From JAAFJT01 sp043744275 (GTDB lineage Bacteria; Bacteroidota; Bacteroidia; Chitinophagales; Saprospiraceae), in the NCBI GenBank assembly GCA_043744275.1, contig JAYTUY010000077.1:1-64000 (forward strand): a DNA stretch of 64,000 bases, in the 5' to 3' direction. A model generated the notes under the pieces. The model was not told the origin of the DNA, did no database searches, and saw nothing but the letters and a program-made list of their open reading frames with translations. Positions 26,790-35,644 of the stretch are shown here, piece by piece. Position numbers and translations under genes: made by a program. The first letter of the stretch is position 1; every line of letters starts with the position of its first letter.

Positions 26790-28637
26790 ATGGCTAACTT
26801 AACGTACCAAGATCCTGTTGAAATGATTGAACAAACCGGTTGGAATGACGGGTTTCATGATCATCATGAAGGTGACAAGTATCAGTCTAATTTCATTTCA
26901 CATTATGTGTTCAGCACTGACCATAAAATGATTTCAAAGCAATTCCTAATTACAGGGATGATTTGGGCATTGATTGGTGCAGGTATGTCTATCATTTTCC
27001 GTTTGCAACTTGGTTTCCCTGAGGCTGACTTATCTTGGCTTAGACCATTGCTGGGCAAATGGATTGTCGTAAATGCTGAAACAGGTATTGGTAAACTTGA
27101 ACCAGAGTTTTACTATGCGTTGGTAACGATGCATGGTACAATTATCGTTTTTTTCGTATTGACTGCAGGTTTATCAGGTACTTTTTCCAATTTGCTCATT
27201 CCATTGCAAGTAGGTGCCCGTGATATGGCTTCTGGCTTTTTGAATATGCTCTCGTATTGGTTCTTTTTCTTTTCGAGTGTCATTATGTTTTACTCATTGT
27301 TCTTGAGTACTGGTCCTTTCTCAGGTGGTTGGACAGCTTACCCACCGCTTTCTGCCCTGCCACAAGCGTCTATTGGCTCAGGTGCAGGTATGACATTATG
27401 GGTGGTGAGCCTTGTATTATTTGTCGTTTCAGTATTATTAGGTGGTATTAATTATATCACAACCATACTCAACTTGCGTACACAAGGCATGACTATGTGG
27501 CGTATGCCACTCACTATGTGGGCGTTTTTTGTAACGGCAGTATTGGGTCTATTATCATTCCCTGTATTGGCTTCGGCATTTTTCTTAATGATGTTTGATA
27601 GAGGCTTAGGTACGAGTTTCTATTTGAGCGATATATTTGTCGGTGGCAAAGCATTAGATCACGTAGGGGGTACGCCCGTTTTATATCAGCATTTATTTTG
27701 GTTTTTAGGTCACCCTGAGGTATATATTATTATTTTACCAGCTATGGGTATCGCATCAGAAGTATTATCTGTTCATGCTCGCAAACCGATTTTCGGTTAC
27801 CGTGCAATGGTTTATTCAATATTAGCCATCGGCTTTTTATCTTTTATAGTTTGGGCACATCACATGTTTATGTCAGGTGTGAATCCATTTATTTCTAACT
27901 TTTTCGTCGTATTTACTTTGATTATTGCTGTTCCTTCGGCAGTCAAAGTATTTAACTGGATTGCTACGCTTTATGGGGGTAATGTTCGATTTACGTCGGC
28001 GATGTTATTTGCTATCGGTTTCGTTTCAATGTTTATTTCAGGTGGTTTGACGGGTATTTTCTTAGGCAATTCCGCTATTGATATTCCGATGCACGATACT
28101 TATTTTATCGTAGCTCACTTTCACATTGTGATGGGTATTGCAGCATTTTTCGGCATGTTTGCTGGGATTTATAACTGGTTTCCTAAAATGTACGGTCGTT
28201 TTATGAACGAAACTTTGGGTAAAATTCACTTTTGGGGAACTATGATTGGCGCTTATGCTATCTTCTGGCCCATGCACTATATGGGTTTAGCAGGTGTACC
28301 GCGTCGTTATTATAGCTTCGATACATTTGATGCTTTCAAAGATTTTGGTGATACTAATAAATTTATTACAACAGCAGCTATTATAGTATTTGCACTTCAA
28401 GTGCTTTTCGTTGTCAATTTCTTTTACAGCATTTGGAAAGGTAAAAAAGTAACATCTAAAAACCCTTGGCAATCAAACGGTCTTGAATGGACAACTGAAG
28501 TTCAACCAGGTCACGGCAATTGGGGCGATAAATTACCTGTTGTACACCGTTGGGCTTATGATTATGGTAAAGATGGAGTTGAATATATTCCACAAATCGA
28601 ACCGATGAAACCAGGTGAATCGGCTGGCGACCATTAA
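26790..28637 (+). CDS. coxA: Cytochrome c oxidase subunit I
   Basis: 615 residues, the catalytic heme-copper subunit. The binuclear-centre region H-P-E-V-Y-I (Cu-B His and cross-linked Tyr), W-A-H-H-M-F and the heme ligands in V-A-H-F-H-I-V-M-G are intact. T-M-H-G-T near residue 114 gives the low-spin heme ligand. Gene order with coxB upstream and ctaB downstream is standard. No motif copy lies in its 1.8 kb. Confidence 0.97.
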   Translation: MANLTYQDPVEMIEQTGWNDGFHDHHEGDKYQSNFISHYVFSTDHKMISKQFLITGMIWALIGAGMSIIFRLQLGFPEADLSWLRPLLGKWIVVNAETGIGKLEPEFYYALVTMHGTIIVFFVLTAGLSGTFSNLLIPLQVGARDMASGFLNMLSYWFFFFSSVIMFYSLFLSTGPFSGGWTAYPPLSALPQASIGSGAGMTLWVVSLVLFVVSVLLGGINYITTILNLRTQGMTMWRMPLTMWAFFVTAVLGLLSFPVLASAFFLMMFDRGLGTSFYLSDIFVGGKALDHVGGTPVLYQHLFWFLGHPEVYIIILPAMGIASEVLSVHARKPIFGYRAMVYSILAIGFLSFIVWAHHMFMSGVNPFISNFFVVFTLIIAVPSAVKVFNWIATLYGGNVRFTSAMLFAIGFVSMFISGGLTGIFLGNSAIDIPMHDTYFIVAHFHIVMGIAAFFGMFAGIYNWFPKMYGRFMNETLGKIHFWGTMIGAYAIFWPMHYMGLAGVPRRYYSFDTFDAFKDFGDTNKFITTAAIIVFALQVLFVVNFFYSIWKGKKVTSKNPWQSNGLEWTTEVQPGHGNWGDKLPVVHRWAYDYGKDGVEYIPQIEPMKPGESAGDH

Positions 28638-28661
28638 AATAATTTCAAAATACAAAGGGCA

Positions 28662-28675
28662 TACCCCTCAGTATT
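28662..28675 (-). repeat. ACTGAGGGG motif copy, coxA-ctaB gap
   Basis: TACCCCTCAGTATT, 24 bases after the coxA stop. Confidence 0.85.
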
Positions 28676-28715
28676 TTGATGATTTTTTGATAATTTTTAA
28701 TAAAAAATACTTCAC

Positions 28716-29618
28716 GTGTCTTTAATAAATACGGCTAAATCAAGCATTTTATATACAGTTGTTGAGAAAATAAAAGACTATGGCATTTTAATGAAATTCA
28801 AATTATCATTAACTGTCGTTTTTTCAGCTGTTATGGCGTATATGATTGCTTTGGATGGTAAGATAGTTTTGACTGATATTTTAGTTCTTTTTCTGGGTGG
28901 GCTTTTTACATCAGGTGCAGCAAGCGGCTTGAATCAAGTGCTTGAAAAAGACTTTGATATTATGATGAAACGCACAGAAAATCGACCGATTCCTGCTGGT
29001 AGAATGTCCGTTTCAGAAGGCATTTTTATCTCTGGTTTGATGAGTTTATTAGGCGTTTCTCTATTAGCCTCTTTCAATCCGTTGTCAGCTTTTTTAGGTA
29101 TGATTTCTCTTATTTCATATGCTTTTGTTTATACGCCTATGAAAAGAATATCGAATTGGTCGGTGACAGTAGGGGCATTTCCAGGGGCATTGCCGATGAT
29201 AATTGGATGTACAGCGGCTCAAGGTGGTCAATTAACAAGCTTGGCTATGACACTTTTCGCCTTGCAATTTATATGGCAATTCCCACATTTTTATGCGATT
29301 GCCTGGTTGGCTGATGAAGATTATAAAAAGGCAGGTTTTAAATTATTGCCTACAAAAGATGGTGTAAAAGATAATAATACTGGTAAATATTCTTTAATCT
29401 TTACATTATTATTAATTCCTGTCAGTTGGATACCATATTACATGGGTGTCACGGGTTTAATATCTGCTATTTATCTGACAGTTTTGGCTTTTATTTTTGC
29501 TTACTTTGCCATCCGTTTTTATCAAAAAAATGATAGAAAAACGGCTTTAACTCAAATGCTTTACGCCATTTCATATTTGCCTTTGGCTTTAATAGGTTTG
29601 TTTTTTGACAAAATTTAA
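28716..29618 (+). CDS. ctaB: Protoheme IX farnesyltransferase (heme O synthase)
   Basis: 300 residues, UbiA prenyltransferase fold with many helices. It farnesylates heme B for the oxidase. The Mg/diphosphate-binding motif N-Q-V-L-E-K-D-F-D and the second loop with W-L-A-D-E-D-Y are visible. The start is a GTG at 28716, giving M-S-L-I-N-T. Position after coxA is typical. Confidence 0.94.
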   Translation: MSLINTAKSSILYTVVEKIKDYGILMKFKLSLTVVFSAVMAYMIALDGKIVLTDILVLFLGGLFTSGAASGLNQVLEKDFDIMMKRTENRPIPAGRMSVSEGIFISGLMSLLGVSLLASFNPLSAFLGMISLISYAFVYTPMKRISNWSVTVGAFPGALPMIIGCTAAQGGQLTSLAMTLFALQFIWQFPHFYAIAWLADEDYKKAGFKLLPTKDGVKDNNTGKYSLIFTLLLIPVSWIPYYMGVTGLISAIYLTVLAFIFAYFAIRFYQKNDRKTALTQMLYAISYLPLALIGLFFDKI

Positions 29619-29692
29619 TGAAATGGTTTTTTTAAATAATTGAGGTTTTAACGGTCCAAAATCTCATATCTATTTTCTAATATCTAATCATT

Positions 29693-29706
29693 TTACTGAG
29701 GGGGTA
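29693..29706 (+). repeat. ACTGAGGGG motif copy, upstream of the first subunit III gene
   Basis: TTACTGAGGGGGTA, 18 bases before the next start codon. Confidence 0.85.
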
Positions 29707-29724
29707 TCTTTTTAATACAATAAC

Positions 29725-30297
29725 ATGGAAACAACAATAATCAACAGAAGGAATAAAATTCACCCGTGGAAATTCGCTTTATGGCTTGGATGCGGGAGTA
29801 TTACGATGATGTTTGCTGCTTGGACAAGTGCTTATGTTGTGCGGCAAGCTGCAGGAAATTGGTTAGAATTTAGATTGCCTGATATATTTTTTTACAATAC
29901 AATCGTCATCGTTTTAAGCAGTGTGGCTTTACAAGGTTCTTATATAGCTTTTAAAAGAGAAAAAGAATTTTTATATAAATTCTTACTCATTTTAGCGACT
30001 CTTTTAGGTTTTGCTTTTGTGAGTTTGCAATATGTGGGTTGGACTGAGTTGAAAAGTATAGGTATTGAATTAACAACCAATCCTTCGGGCAGTTTTATAT
30101 ATGTCTTAACCGCTTTTCATGTTATTCACGTTTTAGCAGGAATAGGTGTTTTGACAGTGGCTTTGGTTCATGCTTTTGCATTAAAATTCAAGCCAACGGC
30201 TAAAAGAAAATTGCGATTTGAATTGAGCCTTACATATTGGCATTTTGTAGATTTTTTATGGGTTTATCTATTGGTGTTTTTTGTTTTACAAAGTTAA
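29725..30297 (+). CDS. Heme-copper oxidase subunit III family protein (short)
   Basis: 190 residues with five membrane segments and the C-terminal subunit III pattern L-T-Y-W-H-F-V-D-F-L-W-V-Y-L. Bacteroidota caa3 clusters often carry two subunit III genes in a row, and this is the short one. A structural role in the oxidase is inferred from family and location. Confidence 0.88.
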   Translation: METTIINRRNKIHPWKFALWLGCGSITMMFAAWTSAYVVRQAAGNWLEFRLPDIFFYNTIVIVLSSVALQGSYIAFKREKEFLYKFLLILATLLGFAFVSLQYVGWTELKSIGIELTTNPSGSFIYVLTAFHVIHVLAGIGVLTVALVHAFALKFKPTAKRKLRFELSLTYWHFVDFLWVYLLVFFVLQS

Positions 30298-30354
30298 AAT
30301 CCTTTTTATTGTTAAATTATACTTTAAACAGAGTTATAAAATAATTAAACTATA

Positions 30355-31263
30355 ATGGCTTCAGAATTGACAGTAGAAAAAGACCTACATCACGGCGAAG
30401 AAGAATCAAACAATGAACTCTGGCAGGGTGGTGTCGAACCATTCAAAGCCAGCTACGGTAAGCTGATGATGTGGTACTTCTTGCTTTCGGATGCATTTAC
30501 ATTCGCCGGTTTTTTGATTGCATACGGAACTTTGCGGTTTAGTATGCCGACTTGGCCCGTGCCTGATTTTGTATTTCAAACGATACCTTTTTATTCAGGT
30601 CATGCACCGCTCATTTTCGTTACTTTCATGACTTTCGTCTTGATTGTCAGCTCCGTTACGATGGTTCGGGGCGTACAAGAAGGACATCGCGGCAACAAAC
30701 GCGGTGTTGTCTTTTGGATGTTTTTAACAATTTTAGGAGGAGCTACTTTCTTAGGCTGTCAGGCTTGGGAATGGACAACTTTGATTCAAGGCGAAAACGT
30801 TTCGGTCACACGCAATCCTTTTGGTCGCCATGAAATGGATGGTACTTATACAATGACAGAACATGGTGAGCCTTACAAAGCAGGTGAACAAGCTGAAACC
30901 TTCAAAAAAGGTCAAGGATTTATTATGCACGCTGAAACTGATCATGCTACTGGTGAAAAAGTATATAATAAAGAAGGTGTTCTTCAATTTGTAGAACGTA
31001 AGTTTGTAACCGCTGATGGTCAAAAAGGTCAGTTAGAATTTGGACCGACTGCTTTTGGTGCTTTGTTTTTCTTTATCACGGGTTTCCACGGTTTCCACGT
31101 ATTTTCAGGCGTTGTGTTTTTATTAATTATAATGGTGAATGCTGCCAGCGGATTATACACTCGTAGAAGTAATCACTACGAAATGGTTGAAAAAATTGGA
31201 CTTTATTGGCATTTTGTAGATTTGGTTTGGGTATTTGTATTCTTAGTATTCTATCTACTTTAA
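30355..31263 (+). CDS. coxC: Cytochrome c oxidase subunit III
   Basis: 302 residues. It contains F-I-T-G-F-H-G-F-H-V and ends G-L-Y-W-H-F-V-D-L-V-W-V-F-V-F, both typical of subunit III. A hydrophilic insert (about residues 150-220) lies between helices, as in other Bacteroidota homologues. It stabilises subunit I at its proton-uptake side. Confidence 0.92.
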   Translation: MASELTVEKDLHHGEEESNNELWQGGVEPFKASYGKLMMWYFLLSDAFTFAGFLIAYGTLRFSMPTWPVPDFVFQTIPFYSGHAPLIFVTFMTFVLIVSSVTMVRGVQEGHRGNKRGVVFWMFLTILGGATFLGCQAWEWTTLIQGENVSVTRNPFGRHEMDGTYTMTEHGEPYKAGEQAETFKKGQGFIMHAETDHATGEKVYNKEGVLQFVERKFVTADGQKGQLEFGPTAFGALFFFITGFHGFHVFSGVVFLLIIMVNAASGLYTRRSNHYEMVEKIGLYWHFVDLVWVFVFLVFYLL

Positions 31264-31288
31264 GATTATTCAATCCAACTTTTAAAAT

Positions 31289-31325
31289 GACCCCCTTGCC
31301 AAAGGCATCCCCTTGGGGCAGTATT
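31289..31325 (-). repeat. Interrupted motif copy with 22-base palindromic insert
   Basis: ACCCCCT and CAGTATT, the two halves of the motif, flank TGCCAAAGGCA plus TCCCCTTGGGG. Both insert parts are self-complementary. It lies between the subunit III and IV genes. Confidence 0.6.
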
Positions 31326-31372
31326 TGAGGCTATTTTATGAAAAATATTATTCAATATAAAATATTATTAAA

Positions 31373-31786
31373 ATGCAGAGCTACGAAGAAGGCATAGCAG
31401 TTGTAAAAAAAGGTTTAATCTTATTAGGAGCCATTACTTTAGTTGAAGTCGGTATTGCACTCTTAGGAAATGGTCATATCATTGAAGGTTTTCACATGCC
31501 CAAATGGTTAATGTACCCAGTTATGATTGGCTTTAGTCTTTATAAAGCCTATTTTATTGTTTATTTCTTTATGCACATGGCTCATGAAGTCAAAGGTTTA
31601 GCAATGAGCGTTTTGATGCCTTGCCTACTATTGGTTTGGGCAGTTATTGCCTTTTTCAATGAAGGCGGTTCATGGCATGAAAGGCGTGATCAAATCAAAA
31701 GAAAAAATGAATTACCTGCCAAACCGACCACCAAGCCGATAGGTATGTATGAAATAAAACAGTTAGAATCGAGTCAGACTAACTGA
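31373..31786 (+). CDS. Cytochrome c oxidase subunit IV-like protein
   Basis: 137 residues with three hydrophobic helices (about 13-33, 43-66, 76-96) and the K-A-Y-F-I-V-Y-F-F-M-H-M pattern of the prokaryotic subunit IV (COX4_pro) family. A small structural oxidase subunit, last of the structural set. A terminator follows 11 bases on, so later genes may need another promoter. Confidence 0.88.
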   Translation: MQSYEEGIAVVKKGLILLGAITLVEVGIALLGNGHIIEGFHMPKWLMYPVMIGFSLYKAYFIVYFFMHMAHEVKGLAMSVLMPCLLLVWAVIAFFNEGGSWHERRDQIKRKNELPAKPTTKPIGMYEIKQLESSQTN

Positions 31787-31796
31787 TAAAAATACA

Positions 31797-31825
31797 GGGC
31801 GGAGCAGTTAGTTCCGCCTTTTTTT
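31797..31825 (+). terminator. Intrinsic terminator after subunit IV
   Basis: GGCGGA pairs with TCCGCC around a 9-base loop, followed by seven Ts. An arm TGAGGTTGTT further on also pairs with AACAACCTCA before the next gene. Confidence 0.75.
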
Positions 31826-31926
31826 ATGACAACTTTCTCTCAATGAGGTTGTTTTATTTGTAAAAATTTTCTACCGATGTTTAGCTCTTTTGGAGCAACA
31901 ACCTCAGTGGTAACAAAAATTTCACT

Positions 31927-32553
31927 ATGAATCAAGAGCCTCTCCGCAATAAAAAAATACGCTCGCTTCAAATTGCTTTAGTCGTCGGCTTAATCGTCGC
32001 CTTCCCCATTATTTCAGTTATTATTAATTTCAAAGGGGCTGAAAACGGTCGAGAGTTTTATAAAGGCATTAAAAATAATTTGGGACAACTACCGACTTTC
32101 TCTTCAATCGGTTGGAACAATGATACTTTGACATCTGATAATCTGAGGGGTAAAGTTCTAATAGTGTCATTTGCTTCCGATTCAAGTAGAGAGGAAGTGA
32201 TGAATACCCTAAAGCCGATTGTCAAAACAGAGCAATTGAGAGAAGAAATAGACAATTTGAACTATTTGACTTTCGATTTGACCAACGATTCTATTTTCAA
32301 TAAAAATTATCTACAAAATTTGAATACCCGCGACCGTGAAATGTGGCATATACTGAGGGGGGGGGATGAATTGTCCGCTCAAATGAAATTGCCAAGCAAA
32401 TATATAGTCTCGCTTATAGATACTGCTGGTGTGATTCGCCGATTTTATGATGTGAGAAACGCCACAGATAAAAAATTACTGGTTGAGCATATTTCAATTA
32501 TGCCGATTAGAAAAAAAGTGAATGTGGAAAAGAAAGATCAAAAAAGCCTTTAA
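31927..32553 (+). CDS. SCO-like protein without cysteines
   Basis: 208 residues with one N-terminal membrane segment (about 15-33) and a thioredoxin-like SCO pattern (L-R-G-K-V-L-I-V-S-F-A-S). SCO proteins load copper into the CuA site through a C-x3-C motif, but this protein has no cysteine at all. It may be a non-catalytic assembly factor; that is inference. Two motif copies are in frame at 32143 (N-L-R-G-K) and 32352 (L-R-G-G-D, with nine Gs). Confidence 0.75.
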   Translation: MNQEPLRNKKIRSLQIALVVGLIVAFPIISVIINFKGAENGREFYKGIKNNLGQLPTFSSIGWNNDTLTSDNLRGKVLIVSFASDSSREEVMNTLKPIVKTEQLREEIDNLNYLTFDLTNDSIFNKNYLQNLNTRDREMWHILRGGDELSAQMKLPSKYIVSLIDTAGVIRRFYDVRNATDKKLLVEHISIMPIRKKVNVEKKDQKSL

Positions 32554-32581
32554 ATAAATGATGAATGATAAATGTTGAATT

Positions 32582-33121
32582 ATGAATATTGAGAATACAC
32601 TTTTAGCAGATAAATTAAATAAAATTGCGGTAGTTGTATCTATAGCAGTAGTTGGATTGGTAGCAGTTATGCGGAAAATACCGCGCGTGGATTTAGGCAT
32701 TGATTTCTCATTTTTACCCGCTATTTATTCGGCTACAAATGCCCTCGCAGCTGTGTGTCTGTTGTTTGGTTTATATTATATTCGTCAAAAAAGAGTGGCT
32801 GAGCATAAACGGATGGTGACTTCGGCATTGATTCTTTCATTTTTATTTTTGTTGATGTACGTTGTTTATCATATCACAACGCCTGAAATTAAATATTGTG
32901 GAGAAGGGGCTATGCGTATATTTTATTTTACTTTGTTGATAACACATGTCGTTTTAGCGGCTGTCAGTTTTCCATTTATTCTATTTACTTATATCCGAGG
33001 ATTTACATCGCAAGTGGAAAAGCATAAAAAAATGGCTCGTTGGGTTTATTGGGTGTGGTTGTATGTGGCTATTACGGGACCGGTTGTTTACCTCATGCTT
33101 AGACCTTGTATAAATAATTGA
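32582..33121 (+). CDS. DUF420 membrane protein
   Basis: 179 residues, five membrane segments, with H-K-R-M-V-T-S-A and a conserved late histidine (V-E-K-H-K-K-M-A-R-W) as in the DUF420 family. These proteins occur in oxidase clusters and are thought to help assembly. Its place directly after the SCO-like gene supports that. Confidence 0.88.
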   Translation: MNIENTLLADKLNKIAVVVSIAVVGLVAVMRKIPRVDLGIDFSFLPAIYSATNALAAVCLLFGLYYIRQKRVAEHKRMVTSALILSFLFLLMYVVYHITTPEIKYCGEGAMRIFYFTLLITHVVLAAVSFPFILFTYIRGFTSQVEKHKKMARWVYWVWLYVAITGPVVYLMLRPCINN

Positions 33122-33176
33122 TAAAACGTTGATTGCCAAGCATTTTTATATTAATTTTGCATAAAATTTAAATAAA

Positions 33177-33458
33177 ATGACATCAAAAATAGCATTTTTA
33201 CTGAGGGGTATTGTATTAATAATTGTCCTTAGTTTTACAAATATTTCAACGGCTGAGGCTCAATGTCCTATGTGCCGTATGACTTTAGAAAGTAATATGA
33301 GAAGTGGTGGTTCGCAAGGCAGTGGTATGAATGCTGGTATCATGTACTTGCTTTTCACACCTTATATCATGGTGGGCGGCATTGCTTACGTTTGGTATCG
33401 CAATAGGAAACGGAAAGATGATTTTGAATTAGAAGGAGAACTTGAGGTGATTGCTTAA
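33177..33458 (+). CDS. Small membrane protein with CPMC motif
   Basis: 93 residues. A signal/anchor segment (about 4-28) ends A-E-A-Q, then C-P-M-C, a Gly/Ser-rich linker and a second helix (about 52-70). The acidic tail is cytoplasmic if the N-terminus is anchored. C-x2-C at the membrane surface near an oxidase operon suggests copper or thiol chemistry, but no function is known to me. A motif copy at 33200 encodes L-L-R-G-I inside the signal segment. Confidence 0.7.
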   Translation: MTSKIAFLLRGIVLIIVLSFTNISTAEAQCPMCRMTLESNMRSGGSQGSGMNAGIMYLLFTPYIMVGGIAYVWYRNRKRKDDFELEGELEVIA

Positions 33459-33477
33459 AATTAAAATTCCATAAAAT

Positions 33478-33514
33478 AAAAAATCCGTCACGTTGAAGCG
33501 CGACGGATTTTTTT
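33478..33514. terminator. Terminator between convergent genes
   Basis: AAATCCGTC pairs with GACGGATTT with an inner CGTTGAAGCG loop and a T-run. It closes the respiratory operon and may also serve the gene on the other strand. Confidence 0.8.
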
Positions 33515-33547
33515 ATATCAATACAAAATGTTTTATAGTTCATTAAA

Positions 33548-33901
33548 TCAAAGCACGCCAAAATATTTTAATATCCAAATGACTAAACAGACTCCTGCTG
33601 CTGTCCAAGCTATTCCTGCAAGTAAACCTCCGAAGAAAATACTTAAAATAACGCTTGCAATGCCAAACCCTAAAGCAAACCAAAGCCATTTTTTAATAGG
33701 GTCACTCAAATCAACGCCACTGGCTTTTTTAAGTTTTTTACTGAATTTTTGATACTTTTTGTTTTTTTGTAATTCCTCATTTTTTTGCTTTTGCATTTCT
33801 ATCACAGCAGCATTATTAGTGGGTTCAATCATGGCTTGGGCAGGCTGTAAGGAGAAAAACATGCCCATAAAACAAAATAGGGTAAATTTAATTAGTCTCA
33901 T
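33548..33901 (-). CDS. Small exported membrane protein, unknown
   Basis: About 117 residues from the ATG at 33901; a start 12 codons earlier would spoil the signal. The signal segment ends A-Q-A. A Lys/Glu-rich amphipathic stretch (about 30-65) is followed by two hydrophobic helices with G-F-G-I-A and F-F-G-G-L-L-A-G-I-A. I do not recognise a named family. Confidence 0.65.
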   Translation of the reverse strand: MRLIKFTLFCFMGMFFSLQPAQAMIEPTNNAAVIEMQKQKNEELQKNKKYQKFSKKLKKASGVDLSDPIKKWLWFALGFGIASVILSIFFGGLLAGIAWTAAGVCLVIWILKYFGVL

Positions 33902-34005
33902 AATTACATAATTTAGATTAGAAAATTTGGTTGACATCGCTAATATAGAGGTATTTTATTTTAATAAAAGAATATGCGTAATTCATTTTTACAGTTAACT
34001 AAAAT

Positions 34006-34395
34006 TTAACTTTTGTAAACTCCCCAAGCAAGCGAAATCCATCCAAATAAGAAGAATAAGCCGCCCAATGGTGTTATAATTCCGAACCAGTTGACCCCCT
34101 CAGTATTCAGCACTTTCGCCAGTGTCAGAATATACAGTGAACCTGAAAAGAGGATAATTCCTAAAAGGAACGACCAGTTGACTCTCTTAATCCATTGATT
34201 ATCAATGAATTGTGAAATCAATGAGGCTAAGCCAATCGCTAAGGCATGATAAAATTGGTATTGTGCACCCGTTTTAAAAGTATCCACATATTGCGGTTCT
34301 ACCAGTTTTTTCAAGCCATGTGCACCAAACCCTCCTGCGGCAACTGCCAAGCCTGCTAATAATGAAGCTGTTATAAGCCAATTTTTATTTTTCAT
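34006..34395 (-). CDS. DUF423 membrane protein
   Basis: 129 residues, four helices, with A-A-G-G-F-G-A-H-G-L-K and Y-Q-F-Y-H-A-L-A typical of the DUF423 (YgdD) family. The function is unknown. One motif copy at 34094 gives L-N-T-E-G-V-N in a loop before the last helix. Confidence 0.9.
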   Translation of the reverse strand: MKNKNWLITASLLAGLAVAAGGFGAHGLKKLVEPQYVDTFKTGAQYQFYHALAIGLASLISQFIDNQWIKRVNWSFLLGIILFSGSLYILTLAKVLNTEGVNWFGIITPLGGLFFLFGWISLAWGVYKS

Positions 34396-34398
34396 TTA

Positions 34399-34630
34399 AT
34401 CGTTATTCGTTATTCGTTATTCGTTATTCGTTATTCGTTATTCGTTATTCGTTATTCGTTATTATCGTTATTATCGTTATTCGTTATTATCGTTATCCAT
34501 TATTATCGTTATTCGTTATTATCGTTATTATCGTTATTCGTTATTATCGTTATTATCGTTATTATCGTTATTATCGTTATTCGTTAATCGTATGCGTTAG
34601 CCGAATAACGAATAACGAATAACGAATAAC
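34399..34630. repeat. CGTTATT tandem array with inverted partner
   Basis: About 190 bases of TCGTTAT and TATCGTTAT units in mixed order are followed at 34601 by four AATAACG units, the reverse complement. It fills the gap between ung and DUF423. Slippage-prone; no gene in it. Confidence 0.9.
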
Positions 34631-35307
34631 TATTTTATACTCCAATCAATAGTCGATTGCCCATTTTGTTGTAAATAATGATTGGCTTTTGAAAAATGTT
34701 TACTGCCAAAAAATGCACCGCCTGCTAAGGGCGAAGGGTGAGCAGCTTCTAAGACTAAATGCTTCGAAGTGTCAATTAGTGTTGCTTTTTTCCTTGCAAA
34801 ATTGCCCCAAAGCATGAAAACTATGCCTTCTCGTTCGTCTGAAAGTTTTTTTATGACGGCATCAGTAAAAAGTTGCCATCCTGTATTTTGATGCGAAGAT
34901 GCCTTGCCCACGTTTTCAACCGTCAACATGGCATTGAGTAGAAAAACGCCTTGTTGTGCCCAGTTGGTCAAATCGCCATGCGTGGGAATGGGCAATCCTA
35001 TATCTGCTTTGATTTCTTTATAAATATTTTGTAATGAGGGCGGAATCCGAACGCCTTTGGGAACTGAAAACGATAAACCCATTGCCTCGCCTGGATTGTG
35101 GTAAGGGTCTTGCCCAAGTATCACGACTTTTACTTTATCAAAAGGCGTGTTTTCAAAAGCATTAAAAATCAAACTGCCTGGCGGGTAAATGACTTTACCT
35201 GCGGCTTTTTCATTTGTTAAAAAGGTAATTAATTTTTGAAAATAAGGTTGTTCAAACTCATCTTTCAAAACCTCTTTCCAACTGTCTTCTATTTTTACTT
35301 GGCTCAT
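34630..35307 (-). CDS. ung: Uracil-DNA glycosylase
   Basis: 225 residues, family 1 UDG, which removes uracil from DNA. The water-activating D67 lies in G-Q-D67-P-Y-H70, and the DNA-intercalation loop is A-H-P-S-P-L-A. The length is normal. The minus-strand stop TAA lies within the last unit of the CGTTATT-type array. Confidence 0.97.
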   Translation of the reverse strand: MSQVKIEDSWKEVLKDEFEQPYFQKLITFLTNEKAAGKVIYPPGSLIFNAFENTPFDKVKVVILGQDPYHNPGEAMGLSFSVPKGVRIPPSLQNIYKEIKADIGLPIPTHGDLTNWAQQGVFLLNAMLTVENVGKASSHQNTGWQLFTDAVIKKLSDEREGIVFMLWGNFARKKATLIDTSKHLVLEAAHPSPLAGGAFFGSKHFSKANHYLQQNGQSTIDWSIK

Positions 35308-35348
35308 AATATGGATATTTTTGATTGTAAAAGTAAGTTTTATGCTTG

Positions 35349-35362
35349 AATACTGAGGGGGT
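35349..35362 (+). repeat. ACTGAGGGG motif copy, upstream of ung
   Basis: AATACTGAGGGGGT, 41 bases upstream of the ung start. Confidence 0.85.
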
Positions 35363-35560
35363 GTAGGTATAAAAAATTTAATTTTTTTACGCTTTATCTT
35401 ACTTAATAAACTGAATATCTCGTTATTATTTGGCTTTAATTTTTATATGTTAAAATATTTTGACTTCTCAAAAACAATGTTAATTTTGTAAGACTCATGT
35501 AATAACAACCCTATTTTAGTAACTTAAAACATTAATTTTCATACAATGGTGAGCACATAA

Positions 35561-35644
35561 ATTCCGCATTCCGCATTCCGCATTCCGCATTCCGCATTCC
35601 GCATTCCGCATTCCGCATTCCGCATTCCGCATTCCGCATTCCGC
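35561..35644. repeat. Twelve perfect ATTCCGC repeats
   Basis: A 7-base unit repeated exactly 12 times, then CGAAGCGGAA, which can pair with the last unit. The remaining gap 35363-35743 holds AT-rich sequence only. Confidence 0.95.

Noticed and set aside
28711..28719. TTCACGTGT at the ctaB start as a parS half-site
   Set aside because: Only the central hexamer is shared; it overlaps the GTG start codon and has no palindromic extension.
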